A DNA stretch of 64,000 nucleotides from Moraxella ovis (GCF_900453105.1 NZ_UGPW01000001.1:1922001-1986000), one strand, 5' to 3'; counted from the first letter of the stretch, positions 46,530 through 56,620 are shown. Notes: generated from the letters alone by a model not told the origin. Program-made: numbers and translations.

Positions 46530-49500
46530 ATTTTAATCAAGTAAAATCGTAACTCTTATAAAACACCCTTCATTCTTAATTCATTTATTGGTAGATGGAC
46601 ATCCAGTTAAATCAAGCCTTCACCAGGGGTCATCATGAATCGTAACCGCTTTCGTGTCATATTCAGCAAGACACTGGCTCGGTTGGTGGTTGTTTCTGAA
46701 AAGTCTAAATCTGATGGTAAATCTTCTGGTTTTGGTGGGTTTTTACCTTTAAGTTCCAATCAAGGCAAAGTGATGCGGTTAACCGCCCTACACACTGCCA
46801 TCATAGCTTTCTTTCTCGGTGCCTCAAATGCAAGCCTTGCCAACATCAAAGCCGATCCAGCCGCCACCAATAACCAAAAACCCATCATTGCAGCTACTAA
46901 AAACAGTGCTGGTCAAACCATCCCTGTGGTACAAATTCAAACACCCAATCAGGGCATCTCACACAACAAATACAGCCAGTTTGATGTTCATGCTCAAGGT
47001 GCTATCTTAAATAATGCTCGTACAGGCAGCCAGACGCAGCTTGCAGGAGCAGTTGCTGGCAATCCATTTTTAAAACAAGGTGAAGCTCATACCATCATCA
47101 ATGAAGTGCGTAGCAATAAAGCAAGTCAGCTGACAGGTACGCTTGAGGTGGCAGGTCAAAAGGCAAAAGTCATTATCGCTAATCCATCAGGCATTAATGT
47201 TGCAGGGGCAAATTTCATCAATGTCCATGAAGCTACCTTATCCACAGGACACATCGCCCATCAAGAGCAAGGGCGATTTAGCCACAATATCACTCAAGGC
47301 AGCATTACCATCAATGCGCCTAAAACAACTGCTAATTCAAATAATAATACAAGCAATAATCCAAACAACACCGACAAACAAATCATCGGACTTGGTGAGA
47401 CGCATACCGCTGACTACGTTAATCTATATGCCAAAGCTGTCAGTATTAATGCTCAGATACAAGCAGAACACGCCATCACAGCAGTAGCAGGCAGCAATCA
47501 AATCAGTGATACAGGGCATATCACGCCAAATCCCAACCAAAACAGTCAAGCTACAACAACAAACACCAACAAAAACCCCACCACCGCCATTGATGTCAAG
47601 CTACTGGGTGGCATGAGTGCTGGTAGCATCACCCTGATTGGTACAGATAAGGGTATGGGTGTAAACACAGCAGGAGCGCTAACCGCCAAACGAAGCATTC
47701 ACATCAGCAGTGATGGTAAAATCACCCACACAGGCAAGTCACAAGCACAAACAGGCGGTATTAATCTTGCCAGTAATACCACTATTGAGATTAAGCAGCA
47801 TAACAGTCCAAATAATAATCAGGCAGCTGTTCAAAACCCAAACTTACAAGCCAATACCAACATTACACTGTCAGCACCAACCATTACTGCCAATCAAGCT
47901 GTCATCACCACCAAAACAGGTGATATTGGTGCCAATGCCAAACAAAACCTAACTTTCACAAACAGCACGCTAACTGCTGGTAAAAATATTGAAGTAATTG
48001 TTGCTAACGCTAACAGCAACCAAGCTAACAATCAAAAACAAAAATACACCGCCATACTCACCAATAACACGCTCACCACCAAAGGACACATCACCACCGC
48101 CAATCTACATGGTGATTTAACTCATGCCAATAATAAACTGGTTGCAACAGGTAACATCTCAAGCTTTGCTAATTTAAACCAAACCCTAACAAACACAACC
48201 ATTACAAGCAAACAAAACAGCCAAGTTAGCTCCAATCAAAACCTAAACTTTACAAGCAGTCAAATCAACTCAGATAAACACACCACCATTCACACCAAAG
48301 CCAATCAAACCAGTACAAACAGTCAGTTTAGCGCCAAAGGCGTGGTCAGTGATGTGGTGGATGGAACATACACCATTAAGGGCAATGTCAGCCTTCAAGG
48401 CGGTGCAGTACTTATTGAATCTGATAGCTTGGCAATCAATAATCAAGATAAACTAAACATCAGCACAACCAACAGCGCATTATTATTAAGCCACAACCAC
48501 ACACGCCATCTAGCAGGTGATATCAGTGTACAAACCAACAAAGATTTTAATCTAACAAACAGCACCAAACTCACCCAAACAGGCAATCAAGGTGATATCA
48601 GCCTAATCAGCAAACAAGGCAAGCTGACGTTAACAAGCCAACTAAACGCACCCAAAGGCGACATTAGCCTACAAGGGCAAAGTGTTGCGCTAACTGCAGC
48701 CAACATCAGCGCCAAGCAAGGCATCAACGTTTATGCCACGGATGGCAGTGTACAGATTGATGGGGCAAGAAGGGATTTTGTGAAGGGAAAATCCACTCAA
48801 GCATTACCACAGCTTATTTCACAAAAACAACAATTAGAACAAAAGATTAATGCCATTAAAAGCAATCCAGAATATATCAAAGATAAGCAGCGGTTATATG
48901 CTGCAATGAATGATTGGTATTATACTCAAAAGCTTGATAAATTAAATCGTAAAATTCTGCTGGTATCCCAAAACACCTCAGGCTATGAACATATCCCATC
49001 ATCGCTAACCACTCAAACAGGCGATATCTCCATCCATGCCAAAGATGCCATCATCGCAAGTGGTGCTAACATCAATGCTGCTGGCAATATTACGCTAAAT
49101 GCTCAAGGATTTGCCCCAAACAGTGATGAGTTTAACAATCAAGCTGGTAAAAATTCTCAAAACCTAAATACCAGCATCATCTTAGATGGCTTACAAAACC
49201 ACTATGAAATCGGCTCACAAGGTAATAGTTATCATCGCATCATTGCCTTTAATACGCCAACCACACTGACCGCTGGCAAAGACATTAACATCACTGCCAC
49301 CACCAAACAGCCTAATACACATCTGGTATTGCAAGGCAGTCAGGTTGCTGCTGCTGGCAACCTAGCCATTGCTGCCAATCATCATTTGTTATTAGATGCT
49401 GCCATCGACCATGAATATGGCTATGATAAAACCACACGCAAACATGGTAAGCGGTATAAACGCAAATACACCACAACCACAACAATCAACGAGTGGGCAG

Positions 49501-50809
49501 ATGCTGATGCGGTTAGCCTAACCGCCAATAACATACGCTTGCAAACCCATGCCAATAAAGCAAACAGTCATATCAACATCTATGCTGCTGATATGACAAC
49601 CACAGGTGGTGATATTCGTCTCATCTCCACAGGTGATATCAACCTATACGCTCTGACCAATCAGCACAGCAATGAACAGCATAGTCATACCAAGAAAAAA
49701 CTCTTAGGCATTCGCTATAACACCACAGACAATCATAACCAAAGACAGCAAATCACTGCCCTACCAGCCACACTGGTGGCAAACTACATCAATAGCCGCT
49801 CTGAGGGTGATACTACCCTTGAAGGCACACGCTTTGAGTATCTGTCAGGAGCCAGTTTCTACGCTGGTGATAAGATTAATCTATTAGCCGCCATCAGCAC
49901 CCTACAAGAACAAGCACAAACTGATAGCAACTCTGTGATTTGGCAAAGCATACAAAATACGGGCAAGATAGAACAATCTGCCCTGCTGCCAAGCTTTACA
50001 GGTCCGACAAACCCCACCTTTGAAGCCAAAGGCGGTCTAAATGTCCAAATCCCCATATCTGAAAAGGATGCTCAAAAAAGACAGCTCAAAGATGAAATCA
50101 TCACCCTTGCCAGTCAACCAGAGTATAGCTATCTAAACGATCTCATCAATCGTGATGACATCAACTGGCAACAAGTCATCTTAAGTAACGATGAATGGAA
50201 CTACAAACAACAAGGCTTGACAGGTGCTGGTGCTGCCATTGTGGCGATTGCAGTGGCTTATGCGACAGGTGGTCTTGGGTCGGAACTTGCGGCATCTATT
50301 GTGAGTTCAGCAACTAATGCTGGCATCGCTGCTAGCACAGCAGGTACTTTGGGGGCGATGAGCTCTGCTGCATTTGGATCACTGGTCAGCACAGCCAGTA
50401 TCAGTCTTATCAACAATCAAGGAGATATTAAGGCAACATTAAAGGAGCTTGGTAGTAAACAAAACATCAAGCAACTGACCTTTGCCATTGCCAGCGCTGG
50501 GATTGGTAGCAAAATCAACCAAACACTCTCAAAAAGTCTTGGTGTGGGTGATATAGCCAACTCCCACAATTTTAGCCATAAAATCAGCAAAGGTATCGCC
50601 AACGCCACTTCAACTGCGCTGCTTGAAAGTGCCATATATGGTACCAGTCTTGAAAAGTCATTAATTAAAAATCTACGTGGTGAAGTTGCCAATGCGGTCG
50701 CCAGTGAGATCTTTACCGATTATGTCAAACCACTGGACAAAGATACCCTAATAGATAACATTACCCATAAACTTGCCGCAGGCATGACAGGCTGCCTCTC
50801 TGCCAAAGC
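46530..50809. repeat. 4,280-bp direct repeat, copy 2
   Basis: Second copy of 37294-41573. The upstream sequence (GTCTATTTAA) differs from copy 1, so the boundary is sharp. Identity covers the leader, signal peptide, TPS domain, repeats and most of the pretoxin region. Confidence 0.9.
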
Positions 50810-51806
50810 CAAAGACCAGTCTTGCGAGGCAGCTGCCGTTGGTGCTATCATAGGTGAGATGGTGGGTGATTGGATGAGCAATGCTCATGAAGTTACCCTA
50901 CCTGATGGTGAAAAAGTCCTTATCCTAAGTGATGAAGATAAACAAAAAATCCTAAACACCGCAAAACTTGCCGCAGGCAGCTTCGCCCTACTCTATGACT
51001 TTGATGTGGATACCGCAGCGAATGAAGCTGGGGTGGCGGTGGAGAATAATGCTTTAGTAAAATTTGGTGACATACAAAACTTTCGTCTGCATTATAATAG
51101 ATTTTGCTCCCCTGGACCTTCTGCAGCTTGTGATTCGATCATACATCAATGGAAATATATCAGCTATGATCATGCTGGCATGACTTCTCAAGAAATAGCC
51201 GAGTGGGAAAAAGGCGTTACACAAATTATTGAGCATTATAATCGTCAGTGCAAAAATGATGTATGTCGCAAGCATCTAAGAGCTCAAAAATATCGATATA
51301 TGATTGAACATGCGGGCACTCCTAGGTATTTGTATCAATTGGAAAGCTCGCTTATTACTTATATTCATGGGCCAAGAGCTGCTATAGCTACTGCAGGTCA
51401 TCAAATTGCAGGTTCTGTTGTAGAAGCTTATGATGCGGTTGCGAGGCGGTCGGTTAGGGGTGTCAATCGAAAGCAAGTAAATAATTCAGAGAAAAGTCAA
51501 AAGCCATTGGATGGTGCAACACGAACCTCCATCCGTCGATTTGAGCTCACTGGACAGAAACCCAATGCTGTATTATATAGACAAGATAATGACGGCACTA
51601 TCACAAGCTATGCAGTATATGACAGTAAAGGTATGATTCTTAAGCGTGTTGATATGAAAGGCAAAGCTCATGGAGGCGTCCCCACTCCTCATGTGATAGA
51701 ATACGGTAGGAACTATCTACCCAATGGCGAAGTCAAGGTGCATAACCCTAGAGGAAATCCAAGACCAGCTAGACCCGATGAAATTCAATATATTAAAGAG
51801 GATTAA
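46635..51806 (+). CDS. cdiA: CdiA/FhaB-type exoprotein 2 with Ntox24-like toxin
   Basis: A 1,723-residue exoprotein identical to CdiA-1 for residues 1-1391 (signal peptide, TPS domain, repeats), then different. Its linker reads AKDQSCEAAAVGAIIGEMVGD, LPDGEKVLILSDEDKQK, and ends in a canonical VENN near 1468. About 150 residues with four cysteines (FCSPGPSAACDS, QCKNDVC) are a probable entry domain. The tip (KRVDMKGKAHGGVPTPHVIEY, then RPARPDEI) resembles bacterial toxin 24. An immunity gene follows 3 bases after the stop. Confidence 0.9.
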   Translation: MNRNRFRVIFSKTLARLVVVSEKSKSDGKSSGFGGFLPLSSNQGKVMRLTALHTAIIAFFLGASNASLANIKADPAATNNQKPIIAATKNSAGQTIPVVQIQTPNQGISHNKYSQFDVHAQGAILNNARTGSQTQLAGAVAGNPFLKQGEAHTIINEVRSNKASQLTGTLEVAGQKAKVIIANPSGINVAGANFINVHEATLSTGHIAHQEQGRFSHNITQGSITINAPKTTANSNNNTSNNPNNTDKQIIGLGETHTADYVNLYAKAVSINAQIQAEHAITAVAGSNQISDTGHITPNPNQNSQATTTNTNKNPTTAIDVKLLGGMSAGSITLIGTDKGMGVNTAGALTAKRSIHISSDGKITHTGKSQAQTGGINLASNTTIEIKQHNSPNNNQAAVQNPNLQANTNITLSAPTITANQAVITTKTGDIGANAKQNLTFTNSTLTAGKNIEVIVANANSNQANNQKQKYTAILTNNTLTTKGHITTANLHGDLTHANNKLVATGNISSFANLNQTLTNTTITSKQNSQVSSNQNLNFTSSQINSDKHTTIHTKANQTSTNSQFSAKGVVSDVVDGTYTIKGNVSLQGGAVLIESDSLAINNQDKLNISTTNSALLLSHNHTRHLAGDISVQTNKDFNLTNSTKLTQTGNQGDISLISKQGKLTLTSQLNAPKGDISLQGQSVALTAANISAKQGINVYATDGSVQIDGARRDFVKGKSTQALPQLISQKQQLEQKINAIKSNPEYIKDKQRLYAAMNDWYYTQKLDKLNRKILLVSQNTSGYEHIPSSLTTQTGDISIHAKDAIIASGANINAAGNITLNAQGFAPNSDEFNNQAGKNSQNLNTSIILDGLQNHYEIGSQGNSYHRIIAFNTPTTLTAGKDINITATTKQPNTHLVLQGSQVAAAGNLAIAANHHLLLDAAIDHEYGYDKTTRKHGKRYKRKYTTTTTINEWADADAVSLTANNIRLQTHANKANSHINIYAADMTTTGGDIRLISTGDINLYALTNQHSNEQHSHTKKKLLGIRYNTTDNHNQRQQITALPATLVANYINSRSEGDTTLEGTRFEYLSGASFYAGDKINLLAAISTLQEQAQTDSNSVIWQSIQNTGKIEQSALLPSFTGPTNPTFEAKGGLNVQIPISEKDAQKRQLKDEIITLASQPEYSYLNDLINRDDINWQQVILSNDEWNYKQQGLTGAGAAIVAIAVAYATGGLGSELAASIVSSATNAGIAASTAGTLGAMSSAAFGSLVSTASISLINNQGDIKATLKELGSKQNIKQLTFAIASAGIGSKINQTLSKSLGVGDIANSHNFSHKISKGIANATSTALLESAIYGTSLEKSLIKNLRGEVANAVASEIFTDYVKPLDKDTLIDNITHKLAAGMTGCLSAKAKDQSCEAAAVGAIIGEMVGDWMSNAHEVTLPDGEKVLILSDEDKQKILNTAKLAAGSFALLYDFDVDTAANEAGVAVENNALVKFGDIQNFRLHYNRFCSPGPSAACDSIIHQWKYISYDHAGMTSQEIAEWEKGVTQIIEHYNRQCKNDVCRKHLRAQKYRYMIEHAGTPRYLYQLESSLITYIHGPRAAIATAGHQIAGSVVEAYDAVARRSVRGVNRKQVNNSEKSQKPLDGATRTSIRRFELTGQKPNAVLYRQDNDGTITSYAVYDSKGMILKRVDMKGKAHGGVPTPHVIEYGRNYLPNGEVKVHNPRGNPRPARPDEIQYIKED

Positions 51807-51809
51807 ATA

Positions 51810-52271
51810 ATGTTTACCAATAATTGGAAGTTTAAAAAATGGCAGCAAGAAATGCAAGATTCTATATATAATTCAGATTCTAGTTTACGTACCTATATGA
51901 ATCTTGAGATTTACCCTGAAGACATAGAGATATTTCTTAATGTATTAACACCAAAAATCTTTGAAATAGGCGATAGGGTGTTTTTTGATATAGACGGTGA
52001 ACAAGAAGTGATTATTAGAGAGGGTTATGAAAAAAAAGACCCTATTGATAGATCTGACTCAGAAAGACAAAAAGACTGGAACTCTACAAACGTTGCAGAG
52101 ATATTTTTTAATAATATGGATAACTCATCCGATGAAACCATAATGAATATTGCAAACCTAATTAAAAACAACTGGGAGTGCTATTTATCAAATAAATACC
52201 CCAATATGAAATTTAATGTGGAAATTTATGGGGAGTATTTTGAACCTTGGGTAACATTTTATCAACCATAA
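51810..52271 (+). CDS. cognate immunity protein of CdiA-2
   Basis: A 153-residue acidic soluble protein (MFTNNWKFKKWQQEMQDSIY, NLEIYPEDIEIFL, YGEYFEPWVTFY). It follows cdiA-2 within 3 bases and should neutralise its C-terminal toxin. Family not recognised with confidence. Confidence 0.65.
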   Translation: MFTNNWKFKKWQQEMQDSIYNSDSSLRTYMNLEIYPEDIEIFLNVLTPKIFEIGDRVFFDIDGEQEVIIREGYEKKDPIDRSDSERQKDWNSTNVAEIFFNNMDNSSDETIMNIANLIKNNWECYLSNKYPNMKFNVEIYGEYFEPWVTFYQP

Positions 52272-52291
52272 AATTACACTGGCGAGACAGC

Positions 52292-52384
52292 ACAGTAGGT
52301 CGGGTTGAACGAATGTGAAACCCAACATTTCAGATACGACCCATTGAATCTGTTGGGTTTGCAAGCAGAGCCCAACCTACCGAT
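52292..52384. repeat. palindromic GTAGG/CCTAC repeat before orphan toxin 3
   Basis: Left arm GTAGGTCGGGTTGAAC, internal AAACCCAACA and GTTGGGTTT, right arm GAGCCCAACCTAC. It directly abuts the orphan CT fragment that starts CTGACCAATCAACTGG. Confidence 0.7.
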
Positions 52385-53236
52385 CTGACCAATCAACTGG
52401 TGGATGCTGCAGCAGCTGGTATTTATACTCATGGTGTCAAACCACTGGACTTCAATGATACAGAGTTTATCACTAATGTCGCTCATAAACTTGCCGCAGG
52501 CTTAACAGGCTGTCTATCTGCCAAAGCCAAAGACCAGTCTTGCGAGGCAGCGGCTGTCGGTGCTATCATAGGTGAGATGGTGGGTGATTGGATGAGCAAT
52601 GCTCATGAAGTTACCCTACCTGATGGTGAAAAAGTCCTTATCCTAAGTGATGAAGATAAACAAAAAATCCTAAACACCGCAAAACTTGCCGCAGGCTCTA
52701 TTGCCCTACTGTATGACTTTGATGTGGATACCGCAGCGAATGAAGCTTTAGTGGCGGTGAGGTGGAATGCGACAGGGAAGCACCCGCAACAACACAGGAA
52801 TACGAAAAGAGACATTTTTGGTGAGAATTCCGCTATAGCCAAGTTTGGAGATATGATAATTACAAATGTATCAGGCTCTATCTATGGTTATACAATGGTT
52901 ATTAACGCCAAAAATGGCAAGGTATATGCTACTGACAAATTTGAAGTTTCAGCCTCATCATCTATACTTACTGGCGTAGCAACCTCAATTAATTTTGGCA
53001 ATGTAATTGGGGGAAATTATTCAGCTGATGATTTAGATAAAATTATCGCTGGGTCATCTTTTAATATGCAAGCATGCTATACAGCTTGTGCTGGCATATC
53101 CAAAACTCAAACCAACACCATTGTTACTTATGGTGTAGGTACACCCCAAATTGGCATGTCAGGTGGATCTTTAAAATATACAGGCTTACAACTTTCTCAA
53201 GCTGATATAAATCAATTGTCCTTAAAGAGTAAATAA
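52385..53236 (+). pseudogene. orphan CdiA C-terminal toxin fragment 3
   Basis: Starts LTNQLVDAAAAGIYTHGVKPLD, matching the third cdiA at about 58,355; a GTG at 52400 could be a start. Then KLAAGLTGCLSAKAKDQ and the CdiA-2-type linker. VENN reads VRWN. The tip is Gly/Ser/Ala-rich with beta-like repeats (ATSINFGNVIGGNYSADD, CAGISKTQTNTIVTYGVG), unlike a nuclease and possibly membrane-active. Its immunity gene has a membrane segment. Confidence 0.65.
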
Positions 53237-53238
53237 TA

Positions 53239-53685
53239 ATGAGATCCAACGGATATCTACATATTATAATTGCCACTGCTTTTATATTTTATATGGTAAT
53301 TGAGATAAAGGATTTTTATGAGTCAAAACCTCACAATGATCGTGATAGAAAGCAGTTATTGACTACTAAATTTCCAGCATTAATGGATAGTCTTGTATAT
53401 AACTTGCCAAAGCCAGATAGACAATGGCAACTAGATAGACACGGTGGGGCTGTTACATTTAATTATTATTATTATCATCCAAATGAGTATATTATAAAAA
53501 CAATACATGAAAATATAAAAAAGAATGAGTGGAAATTGAACAAACATGGCGTAAATGAAACTTTGTATTGTAAGGAAGGTATAGTGTTAATTGTAGGTAA
53601 TGGCATAACACCTGAGAATACTCCTTATGTATATCTGACCTTGTCGTGGCAATCAAGAAACTCAGAATGCAAAAGTGGGCATTGA
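53239..53685 (+). CDS. immunity protein of orphan toxin 3, membrane-anchored
   Basis: A 148-residue protein with an N-terminal hydrophobic segment (YLHIIIATAFIFYMVIEI) and a mainly polar remainder. It follows the toxin fragment after 2 bases. The membrane anchor agrees with a toxin acting at the membrane or periplasm. Family not recognised. Confidence 0.6.
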   Translation: MRSNGYLHIIIATAFIFYMVIEIKDFYESKPHNDRDRKQLLTTKFPALMDSLVYNLPKPDRQWQLDRHGGAVTFNYYYYHPNEYIIKTIHENIKKNEWKLNKHGVNETLYCKEGIVLIVGNGITPENTPYVYLTLSWQSRNSECKSGH

Positions 53686-53689
53686 AGCA

Positions 53690-53783
53690 CGGTAGGTTGG
53701 TTTAAACGCTAATCAATTTCCAGCAAATTTAAGGGCACACCCTTGATAATATTGGGTTTTCTCAAGACTAATCCAGCCTACAA
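53690..53783. repeat. palindromic GTAGG/CCTAC repeat before orphan toxin 4
   Basis: CGGTAGGTTGGTTTAA at the left, ATTGGGTTTTCTCAAG inside and AATCCAGCCTAC at the right. The following bases are a decayed KLAAGLTGCL-type pretoxin start (ATAGGCTGCCTATTTAGTAA). Confidence 0.6.
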
Positions 53784-53851
53784 GCCAACTTTGTAGCACT
53801 AATAGGCTGCCTATTTAGTAAAGCCAAAAACAAGTCTTGTGAAGAAGAGCA

Positions 53852-55330
53852 ATGATTGGTGAGATGATGGTGGGTGATTGGATGAGCAATGCTCATGAAG
53901 TCACCCTACCTGATGGTGAGAAAGTCCTTATCCTAAGTGATGATGATAAACAAAAAATCCTAAACACCGCAAAACTTGCCGCAGGCTCTGTGGCTCTACT
54001 CTATGACTTTGATGTGGATGTGGCAGCACAGAGTGCTAAACATGCTGTGGTGAATAATACACTATATCAAGAACATCTTAATATATATTTAAAATTAATT
54101 GAAAAAAATAGAAGAACAAAAAAATTTGATGAATATACTTTCATCAAAGAAGTAATTATGCCAGCAATGGCAGAAAACAGTGAACAAACATACAAAGAGT
54201 TTGATGCTTGTATCAGTAGCCCTCAAGCATCTTCTTGCCTACCTCGTATACAAAATAGACTAAAACAAACAGATTATACAGCCCTCTTGAGGGAGGTTAG
54301 CATCATTCCAGAATCGTATAATCAAGTATTGGCTTATGCCCAAAGAAATCATGATTTGGCATATTGTAATGAAAGTTCTGGAAATGGTTGTTTAAATCTT
54401 GCACAGTTTAAGAGAAACGTTGAAAGTGGAGTATTTTTTCCTGCAATTTCAGCAAGAGGGGTTAGAACACCGACACCTAAACCTGAAACAGCTAGCAAAA
54501 CCAGTCGGAATACAGCTACCTGCACCACTGGCACAGTCTGCTTTACTGCAGGTACCTTGATTGAAACTGATAAAGGTCTGAAAGCCATTGAAACCTTCAC
54601 AGGTGGTGAGCTGATTTGGACAAGAAATGACATTACCCTAGAATATGGCTATCGTCCTGTCATTGCCACCAAAGCAACGCCTAACCAACCCATTTTCCAA
54701 GTAACGGTCAAAAACCATCAAGGAGACATAGAAACCCTAGAAACCACAGCCGAACACCCATTTTGGATTAAAGACACAGGCTGGCTAAAAGCCTCCTTGC
54801 TAGAACAAGGGATGATACTGCTTGATAGAAATAATCAAGAAGTTGAAGTTATAAGCCAGTTTGTACTACCCAACCACACCGACACCGTCTATAATATTGA
54901 AGTAGATGACTTCCACACCTATCATGTGGGTAGATTGGGTGTGTGGGTGCATAATGCGGATTGTTGTGGGGTTGATGTTAAAACGTCTCCTTTGCCAGTT
55001 GCTGAAGCTAAAAAGTCGGAAAAAATTGGTGAAACTTATAAGTCAAACCCAAAACATACATTAGGTCAAACAGGAAATCGTCCGAATGCTGGTATTGAGC
55101 CGAGAAACTCTTTTGAATTATTTGAAGAAAGTAAAATAATTGGAAAACAAAGATTTTCTGTTGATGAAAATGGCGATATACACCGTTTTATGAATTCTAA
55201 CTCTCCTGATGGTTGGCACTGGGCTGGTTCAACAGCTGATAAATCAGCTCCATTACAACTCACAAATGAACAAAAGGCTACTTTGAAAAGGTTATTTCCA
55301 GAGCATAAAAGTAATAAAAGGTTAAAATAA
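53852..55330 (+). CDS. orphan CdiA C-terminal fragment 4 with Hint domain and toxin tip
   Basis: A 492-residue open frame without signal peptide. Pretoxin linker of the CdiA-2 type (LPDGEKVLILSDDDKQK), VENN as VVNN, an entry-like domain with paired cysteines (DACISSPQASSCL, AYCNESSGNGCL), then a Hint (intein-like) domain from CFTAGTLIETDKGLKAIE to VGRLGVWVHNA, and a tip with GQTGNRPNAGIEPRNS, FSVDENGDIHRFMN and GWHWAGS. Hint domains can self-cleave and free the toxin. Upstream bases 53790-53851 are a frame-broken pretoxin remnant. Immunity gene 1 base downstream. Confidence 0.75.
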   Translation: MIGEMMVGDWMSNAHEVTLPDGEKVLILSDDDKQKILNTAKLAAGSVALLYDFDVDVAAQSAKHAVVNNTLYQEHLNIYLKLIEKNRRTKKFDEYTFIKEVIMPAMAENSEQTYKEFDACISSPQASSCLPRIQNRLKQTDYTALLREVSIIPESYNQVLAYAQRNHDLAYCNESSGNGCLNLAQFKRNVESGVFFPAISARGVRTPTPKPETASKTSRNTATCTTGTVCFTAGTLIETDKGLKAIETFTGGELIWTRNDITLEYGYRPVIATKATPNQPIFQVTVKNHQGDIETLETTAEHPFWIKDTGWLKASLLEQGMILLDRNNQEVEVISQFVLPNHTDTVYNIEVDDFHTYHVGRLGVWVHNADCCGVDVKTSPLPVAEAKKSEKIGETYKSNPKHTLGQTGNRPNAGIEPRNSFELFEESKIIGKQRFSVDENGDIHRFMNSNSPDGWHWAGSTADKSAPLQLTNEQKATLKRLFPEHKSNKRLK

Positions 55331-55331
55331 T

Positions 55332-55805
55332 ATGACAACGTATGAATTGTTTGATCCTTTGAAAAAAATTGGCATAAAATGGTGCCTAAATAAAAATTTA
55401 GGTTCTGACTTTGGCAGTGCTTCATTTTATTTTGATGGAGTATGGTACCCAAAGGAGCCATTGGACAATTATAATTTACACACTATTTTTTCAAATTTAA
55501 AAAATAGTATAACAGAACCCTATTATAGTGGCGGTACAACAGGGCAGGAGTTTGGTGAAAAAGAATTTGATATAGAATTATTAAATAATCTTGAGTTACC
55601 AAATTTAATTTCCATAGAGACAACAGAATTAACTGGAATAGCATCAGATGATTACTCCTATGGGTGCCTGGTTATTTATATTGGATTTAGCGGAAAAACT
55701 GAAAGGATATTTTATTCATTTGACTTAGGTTCTACATATAAAGAATTAAGATTAGCAAGGGGATCTTTTGAGAGTTTAATACATCAACTTCCTGTTCTGA
55801 AATAA
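55332..55805 (+). CDS. immunity protein of orphan toxin 4 (Imm42-like)
   Basis: A 157-residue acidic protein. FYFDGVWYPKEPLDNYNLHTIFSNL and FSFDLGSTYKELRL loosely resemble Imm42-type immunity proteins; the match is by eye only. Directly follows toxin 4. Confidence 0.55.
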   Translation: MTTYELFDPLKKIGIKWCLNKNLGSDFGSASFYFDGVWYPKEPLDNYNLHTIFSNLKNSITEPYYSGGTTGQEFGEKEFDIELLNNLELPNLISIETTELTGIASDDYSYGCLVIYIGFSGKTERIFYSFDLGSTYKELRLARGSFESLIHQLPVLK

Positions 55806-55847
55806 TGTTAATTGAACTAAATAGAAAAATTATCTAGAACTTTTCAT

Positions 55848-56339
55848 TTATTTATTGGCTTTGCGCCATTCGGACGGTTTGACCACATCACCAGCACCCC
55901 ACAAGCCCAGTTTTTTATGTTGTGCATGGTAGTGAGCATAGCGGTACTTTTGGCGATCAATGGGAATTTGCTCATTGGCAAAGTCTTCATACCACCATGC
56001 AGCACCAGCGGCGACTTGGTTGTAATTGCAGTCACGCCCATCGACCACCAATTTACCCAGCAAACGACCGTATCCGTCCTTTTTCTTGTAGGTGACTTTG
56101 ATATCTTTACCTTGCAAGCAATGCTTGAGCTGCGCTGCGCTTTCACGCCCATACTGCTGCTTGCTTTCAGGTGCATCAATACCCACCAAACGCACACGCA
56201 CATTATCGCCTTTCATGCGAAAGCTTAGTGTATCGCCATCCGATATTTTCACATCGAGCGGATTTTTGATGATGATTGTATTGTCGGCATAAGCTTGTAT
56301 TGACAAACCTAATGCCACTAAACATAGTAAGTATCGCAT
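55848..56339 (-). CDS. secreted thermonuclease (SNase-like)
   Basis: A 163-residue staphylococcal-nuclease-like protein with a signal peptide (MRYLLCLVALGLSIQAYA). SDGDTLSFRM, VRLVGIDAPESKQQYGRE and GYGRLLGKLVV contain the catalytic Arg, Glu and Arg. It should cut nucleic acids in the periplasm or outside. Its ATG touches the stop of the gene upstream (TAAATG). It reads against the toxin array and is inserted between module 4 and the truncated third cdiA. Confidence 0.88.
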   Translation of the reverse strand: MRYLLCLVALGLSIQAYADNTIIIKNPLDVKISDGDTLSFRMKGDNVRVRLVGIDAPESKQQYGRESAAQLKHCLQGKDIKVTYKKKDGYGRLLGKLVVDGRDCNYNQVAAGAAWWYEDFANEQIPIDRQKYRYAHYHAQHKKLGLWGAGDVVKPSEWRKANK

Positions 56340-56620
56340 TTATCGCCCCTTATCTTGGCTGGTATTGACTAATTCTTTAATGGTTTTTTTGACTGCGCCT
56401 TCAGGCAGTTTTTTGGCGTACTGCTCATACGCCTTCATCGTTTCTTTGTTCATCTTCTCAAGCTTGGCTTTGGATTGTATGCTTGGCGGTTTAGATTTGT
56501 AAGGCTTGCCATCACGATTGGATTTGTGTATTTTCCACTGTTTTTTGTTGCCTTTTGACTTAAAGCGGCTAACATTGCGGCTAGCAGTGGCTTCAATGCC
56601 TTTTCCGCTACTTGGCAAGA
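56340..56620 (-). pseudogene. 5'-truncated gene upstream of the nuclease
   Basis: A basic C-terminal region (NKKQWKIHKSNRDGKPY, SKPPSIQSKAKLEKMNKE) whose start is missing: further upstream the same frame runs into the antisense of the third cdiA. It is coupled to the nuclease gene and was probably its operon partner. The frame stays open to an ATG at 56738, which I regard as fortuitous. Function unknown. Confidence 0.5.

Noticed and set aside
37294..50809. CRISPR or phase-variable tract as explanation for the large repeat
   Set aside because: The repeat is two long identical coding copies, not short spaced repeats. No CRISPR array or cas gene is seen in the window, and no long homopolymer or short tandem tract is found in either cdiA start.
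56506..56595. Use of the upstream ATG at 56506 as start of the third cdiA
   Set aside because: Its first ~30 codons are antisense to the truncated basic protein next to the nuclease and do not resemble CdiA; there is no signal peptide.
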